Shown: piece by piece, positions 60,278-64,000 of the stretch
Layout of the letters: each line of letters begins with the position of its first letter
How positions within the stretch are numbered: position 1 is the first letter of the stretch
Assembly: GCA_017517685.1 (NCBI GenBank)
Contig: JAFWYK010000010.1
Span: 318,499-382,498, forward strand
DNA length: 64,000 nucleotides
From: Clostridia bacterium
GTDB lineage: Bacteria; Bacillota; Clostridia; TANB77; CAG-508
Direction of reading: 5' to 3'
Notes under the pieces: generated by a model
What the model was told of the DNA's origin: nothing
Seen by the model: the letters and a program-made list of their open reading frames with translations, nothing else
The model's database searches: none
Translations under genes and position numbers: made by a program

Positions 60278-62443
60278 ATGGAAGTACTATACATATTCTC
60301 AGTGATTCTTTTAGGTATCGCATTTATGATATTTAAAAAATCAGAAGAAAAATTAAACTTTATTAAATGGTTAATAATTTTTATAGTATCAATGCTTGCT
60401 TATAATGTAGCAGTAGGAATGATTCTAGGATTATTAAAAATTACATCACACATTTGGCTTTTAGCGATAATAAATGTTTTAGTAGCTTTTGGATTATCAT
60501 TTAAAGCAATTAAAACAAAAGATTATCAAAAGTATACTGTAACAAAATTTGATGTAGTTGGAATATTACTTGTTTTAGTAATATTCGCAGTAATGTTTGT
60601 AAAAGACTTATATATCTTTAGCGGAGATATTACTCATGCTGCTATAGACTCAGCAATTCATTATAGAGCAGCAAAACATTATGCAGAAAATTTAATCATA
60701 TTTATAAATGTTGAAGATCCAACATTCTTTAATTTTAATGTAATGCAAACTGGAGCATATATTAATGATGGTATATTTATGAATATTGCTCATAACTTAA
60801 CAGGAGTTGAATATGAATATTTATATAAATTCTTTGAAAGTTCAGTTTTATTATTAAACGGATTAGCATTTTATGCGATAGTAATGGATAAAATTAAAAC
60901 AAAAAGAGGATTTGTTGGAAGTTTTGTTTTATTTGTACTTTACATGTATGGATATCCATATAACAACTGGATATTTGGATTCTCTTATTTATCTGTAGGA
61001 GTAGCGTTAATTGCTTTAATGGTTTCAATTGTTGAACTATTATTTTCAAAAGATAATATCAAGAGATGGTTTGCTTATACACTTCTTGGAGTAGTAGCTT
61101 TTGGAATTATATTCTCATATTGTCTATTTGTCCCAATAGTATTTGCAGCAATATGTATATATTGTTTCTTAAAAGGACTAGCAAATAAAGATGAGAAAAA
61201 ATTCTTAAAAATATTTTCAAAAACGACATTAATTGTTTTTGGAATTCTAATAGTAATAACATTAGTAGGAATAGCATATTTATTTATTCCAACATTCTTT
61301 ATAGAAGGACAAACTGATTTAGTTAGTGCTTTAAAAATTAATGGTGGATTTTATGGCGAAAAATATAGAAACTTTGTTGTTTATATTCCTTTTGCTATAA
61401 TTTATTTCGGAGATATATTAAGAAAGATTAAAAATAGAAACTTGAAATTCTTTGATGTATTTTCAGTTTTAGTAGTAGGTTTCTTAGCTCTAATGTATTT
61501 AGGAATGTTGTTTAAAGTAGTTTCACCATATTATATGATAAAATTATATTCATTATTATGGATTGTAATTATGGGAATAACAACTAATATAGTAAATGAG
61601 CATGTAGATAAAAAATACTTTAGATTAGATTTTATAATCTTAATTGCATTATTTGCTGTATTTGCATTTAAATTTATAGGATTAGAGACAATTGTTAAGT
61701 TCTATTTATTAGTTGCATTAGTATTCTATATGGTTCTACCAGAATTATTAAAAGAAGTAGATTTTGCAAAGATTAAAGAATTTATTGCAAAAAGATTTAA
61801 ATCAGAAAAAGTTCAAAGCTTTATTAAGAACTTTAAAGTAACAATGAAAGTATCAGCTGTTACATATGTTGTATGCTGGGGAGCTTTTGTTGGAATTTGG
61901 GTATGGATTAAAGCTGGACATGTGATAGGAGAAGTTGAAAAACACTCTCTTCCAGAATTTGTATCAATGTATTATGATCAAAACTGTGAATATAGAAAAT
62001 TATTAGATTTAGAACATAATATTAACACAGATAATTTAAAAATATTAACATATGCAAGAGAAGAAATTAACGATTTAGATGCGGTTAATGTAGCACTTCT
62101 TGCTGATGGTATATTTAATAGAACATGGGCTACAGCATTATTAGATGTTGATAGCGATGAAATTACATATAATAGCTTTATTGAAGATTGCCATCCATAT
62201 CCAATGGAAGATTTAATCAAAGATGAGGAACATAAATATTTAATTAAAATAGTTAAAAGAGATCAAACAAGAGTTGATGAAATGAAATCTGAAATGGATA
62301 GATTCGTAAATGATGGAAATATTAAAGTTCTTTTATCAAATGAACATGGTTTTGTAGCAGAAATTATAAATAGAGATATAAAAGAAATAGAAGAAGTTGA
62401 TGAAGTAACAAATATAGTAGAAAACGTTGTTGAAAATCAATAA
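60278..62443 (+). CDS. Large polytopic membrane protein, GT-C-like, first of a tandem pair
   Basis: The 721-residue protein has about 13 membrane helices, a first external loop with DITHAAIDSAIHYRAAKHY, and a C-terminal soluble domain of about 150 residues. The acidic and histidine-rich loop (residues about 118-135) is a candidate active site of a GT-C fold. It is clearly homologous to the next gene (shared FKKSEEK start, MQTGAYIN segment and IIFSYCLFVP). RBS AAAAGGAGAGG precedes the ATG. It probably acts on polyprenyl-linked donors outside the membrane or in polymerisation; not proven. Confidence 0.68.
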   Translation: MEVLYIFSVILLGIAFMIFKKSEEKLNFIKWLIIFIVSMLAYNVAVGMILGLLKITSHIWLLAIINVLVAFGLSFKAIKTKDYQKYTVTKFDVVGILLVLVIFAVMFVKDLYIFSGDITHAAIDSAIHYRAAKHYAENLIIFINVEDPTFFNFNVMQTGAYINDGIFMNIAHNLTGVEYEYLYKFFESSVLLLNGLAFYAIVMDKIKTKRGFVGSFVLFVLYMYGYPYNNWIFGFSYLSVGVALIALMVSIVELLFSKDNIKRWFAYTLLGVVAFGIIFSYCLFVPIVFAAICIYCFLKGLANKDEKKFLKIFSKTTLIVFGILIVITLVGIAYLFIPTFFIEGQTDLVSALKINGGFYGEKYRNFVVYIPFAIIYFGDILRKIKNRNLKFFDVFSVLVVGFLALMYLGMLFKVVSPYYMIKLYSLLWIVIMGITTNIVNEHVDKKYFRLDFIILIALFAVFAFKFIGLETIVKFYLLVALVFYMVLPELLKEVDFAKIKEFIAKRFKSEKVQSFIKNFKVTMKVSAVTYVVCWGAFVGIWVWIKAGHVIGEVEKHSLPEFVSMYYDQNCEYRKLLDLEHNINTDNLKILTYAREEINDLDAVNVALLADGIFNRTWATALLDVDSDEITYNSFIEDCHPYPMEDLIKDEEHKYLIKIVKRDQTRVDEMKSEMDRFVNDGNIKVLLSNEHGFVAEIINRDIKEIEEVDEVTNIVENVVENQ

Positions 62444-62464
62444 TACAAAGTGAGGAAAAAGAGT

Positions 62465-64000
62465 ATGGGAATATTCTATTGTATAACAGTAATTGCAATG
62501 CTTGCAGTTTTCGTGTTATTTAAAAAATCAGAAGAAAAAATCAATTTAGTAAATTGGTGTGTAATATCAATAGTTGCTTACTTAGCATTCAATATTTTAG
62601 TATGCATGATATTTGGATGTATGAATATAAGAACAGATTTATTGTTCTTATCAATAACAAACTTGGTTGTAACAGCAGGACTTGGGTTTAAAATTTTTAA
62701 AGATAAACAAATTCAAAAATTTGAAATAAGAAAACAAGATATACTTGGAGTTATCATTTGTGTATGTGTGATCTGCCATATGGCAGTTTCACAATATGCA
62801 CCACTTGCAAAATCAGTAGCTAATGCTTCTGTAGATGCGTGTATGCATTATAGTGCATCAGTAAACTTTGCTGATGAAATGATAGTTTTATCAAAAATTG
62901 AAAATAATACAGGCTATAATTTTAAAACAATGCAAACTGGTGCATATATAAATACTGGTATATTTATTAATATAATTAGAGGAATTATACCAGCATTTGA
63001 AGACCATGTAGCATTTAAATTATTTGAAACTGGTGTTATGACAATGATGGTATTATCATTCTATATTTTAATATCAGATAGATTAACAACAAAAAAATCA
63101 TTTGTATTCGGAATGATATTATTACTTTTATATGCTTATGCTTATCCATATACAAGTTTATTACATGGATTCTGTTATTTAAGTTTAGCAATAGTATTTA
63201 TAACAACATTATTCTATTTTGCAAAACATTATACAGAAAAAGAAGTAAGCTTTTGGGTATTACTTCCATTAATTGTATTAATGGGTGTAGGAATTATATT
63301 CTCATATTGCTTATTTGTACCTGCAATATTTGCTTTTATATGCTTATATGTATTTGTAAAAGATTTTGCGAAAAAAGAAGAAAAATCATATTTAAAAATA
63401 TTCAAAAAATCAACATTATTAGTAACAGGCCTTTTACTTGTAGTAACAATTCTTTCAATTTTCTATTTAGTAATTCCTACATTTACTGATAGTGATCAAA
63501 ATAAATTAACAGATGCTATAGGATTTGAAGGTGGAATTTATAAATCATTATATCAAGACTTTTTATTCTATATTCCATTTGTTGCATTATTTGTATATAG
63601 AACAATAAAAGAAAAGAAAATGAACTTCCAAACAATGGCACTTTTATTAATAGGTGGACAAACATTATTAATGTTTACAGGTGTTGTGTTTGGTATAGTA
63701 TCACCATACTATTATTATAAAATGAATTTCATTTTATGGATTCTAATGGTTGAAATTGCAGTTGAAGTAATAACTGATACAAAAGAGAATAAAGAGTTAT
63801 CATTTATATTTACAACTGGTTTAATAATTTGGGTTGCAATTATAATGTTAGCTATTACAAAAGTAGAACATAATTTATTAATTAAACGTCCAACATTTTT
63901 TGATCAACCAAGAAGTCATAGCTTATCAGGAATATACTTTGATACAAACGTATTTGGAATAACAAATATTAATGCTTCTTGTATAGTAGATCCAAATAGA
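62465..64000 (+). CDS. Large polytopic membrane protein, GT-C-like, second of a tandem pair (3' end outside window)
   Basis: From ATG 62465 (GAGGAAAAAG upstream) the frame is open to the window end, giving 512 codons. The product starts MGIFYCITVIAML, shares FKKSEEKIN with the preceding gene and repeats its layout: first external loop ASVDACMHYSASVNFADE, then KTMQTGAYINTGIF and IIFSYCLFVPAI. It is a tandem duplicate that has diverged strongly. The acidic Asp and His in the first loop are conserved between the copies (DSAIHY versus DACMHY), supporting functional importance. The C-terminal soluble domain lies outside the window. Confidence 0.7.
   Translation, partial: MGIFYCITVIAMLAVFVLFKKSEEKINLVNWCVISIVAYLAFNILVCMIFGCMNIRTDLLFLSITNLVVTAGLGFKIFKDKQIQKFEIRKQDILGVIICVCVICHMAVSQYAPLAKSVANASVDACMHYSASVNFADEMIVLSKIENNTGYNFKTMQTGAYINTGIFINIIRGIIPAFEDHVAFKLFETGVMTMMVLSFYILISDRLTTKKSFVFGMILLLLYAYAYPYTSLLHGFCYLSLAIVFITTLFYFAKHYTEKEVSFWVLLPLIVLMGVGIIFSYCLFVPAIFAFICLYVFVKDFAKKEEKSYLKIFKKSTLLVTGLLLVVTILSIFYLVIPTFTDSDQNKLTDAIGFEGGIYKSLYQDFLFYIPFVALFVYRTIKEKKMNFQTMALLLIGGQTLLMFTGVVFGIVSPYYYYKMNFILWILMVEIAVEVITDTKENKELSFIFTTGLIIWVAIIMLAITKVEHNLLIKRPTFFDQPRSHSLSGIYFDTNVFGITNINASCIVDPNR

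Noticed and set aside
63253..63489. 78-codon plus-strand ORF
   Set aside because: It lies in another frame of the large membrane protein running from 62465 to the window end, has no RBS and shows no codon pattern; it is a shadow.

Overview
The window is AT-rich DNA (AGA-dominated arginine codons, AGGAGG ribosome binding sites, near-consensus sigma-A promoters) from a spore-forming low-G+C Firmicute, most likely an anaerobic, probably uncultured, Clostridia member. Sporulation is shown by spoIVA and a gerA/gerB/gerC operon; a Gram-positive envelope is shown by a class D-like sortase, a TelA/XpaC operon and a large wall-polysaccharide cluster. Apart from the tRNA-Trp region, no stretch over about 300 bases lacks a gene. 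I saw no insertion sequence, prophage or CRISPR array.

Layout. 1-1.2 kb: end of efp, a frameshifted alpha/beta hydrolase and tRNA-Trp. 1.3-3.6 kb: secreted protein with a sortase-type tail, sortase, membrane protein. 3.6-8.3 kb: four-gene envelope operon (solute-binding/VWA protein, XpaC-like, second solute-binding protein, TelA). 8.3-12.4 kb (minus): germinant receptor gerA-gerB-gerC, followed by an unlisted 55-codon two-helix ORF that resembles a receptor D subunit. 12.5-16.7 kb: pilin-like membrane protein, spoIVA, a large acidic unknown protein. 17-23 kb: NMN adenylyltransferase-like protein, polyprenol-kinase-like protein, dxs, ylmH-like, cdd, a one-helix unknown. 23.2-32.6 kb: glgP, P-loop/Asp23 protein, cmk, plsC, typA, O-methyltransferase, a compositionally foreign orphan gene, glmU.

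32.7-64 kb is a continuous plus-strand surface-polysaccharide region running off the right edge. It makes dTDP-rhamnose (rfbD, A, C, B) and UDP-galactose (galE), encodes an ABC exporter (Wzm/Wzt type, ATPase with a glycan-binding-like C-terminal domain), many GT2 glycosyltransferases, a GtrA/DPM-type pair for lipid-linked sugars, several polytopic GT-C-like proteins and a MOP flippase. Its most striking gene (44371-48054) joins a methyltransferase, a kinase-like fold and a coiled coil, the architecture of the E. coli WbdD chain terminator, to two GT2 domains, the second of which has lost its acidic motif. It lies directly after the Wzt-like gene. The inference is an ABC-exported, rhamnose-containing wall glycan with built-in chain termination, decorated outside the membrane by a GtrA/DPM/GT-C system.

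Other notable points: a GC-rich orphan gene at 30.7 kb with its own consensus promoter and terminator; a terminator-like hairpin starting at +1 of a perfect promoter ahead of typA; and a GerC homologue without a lipobox cysteine.
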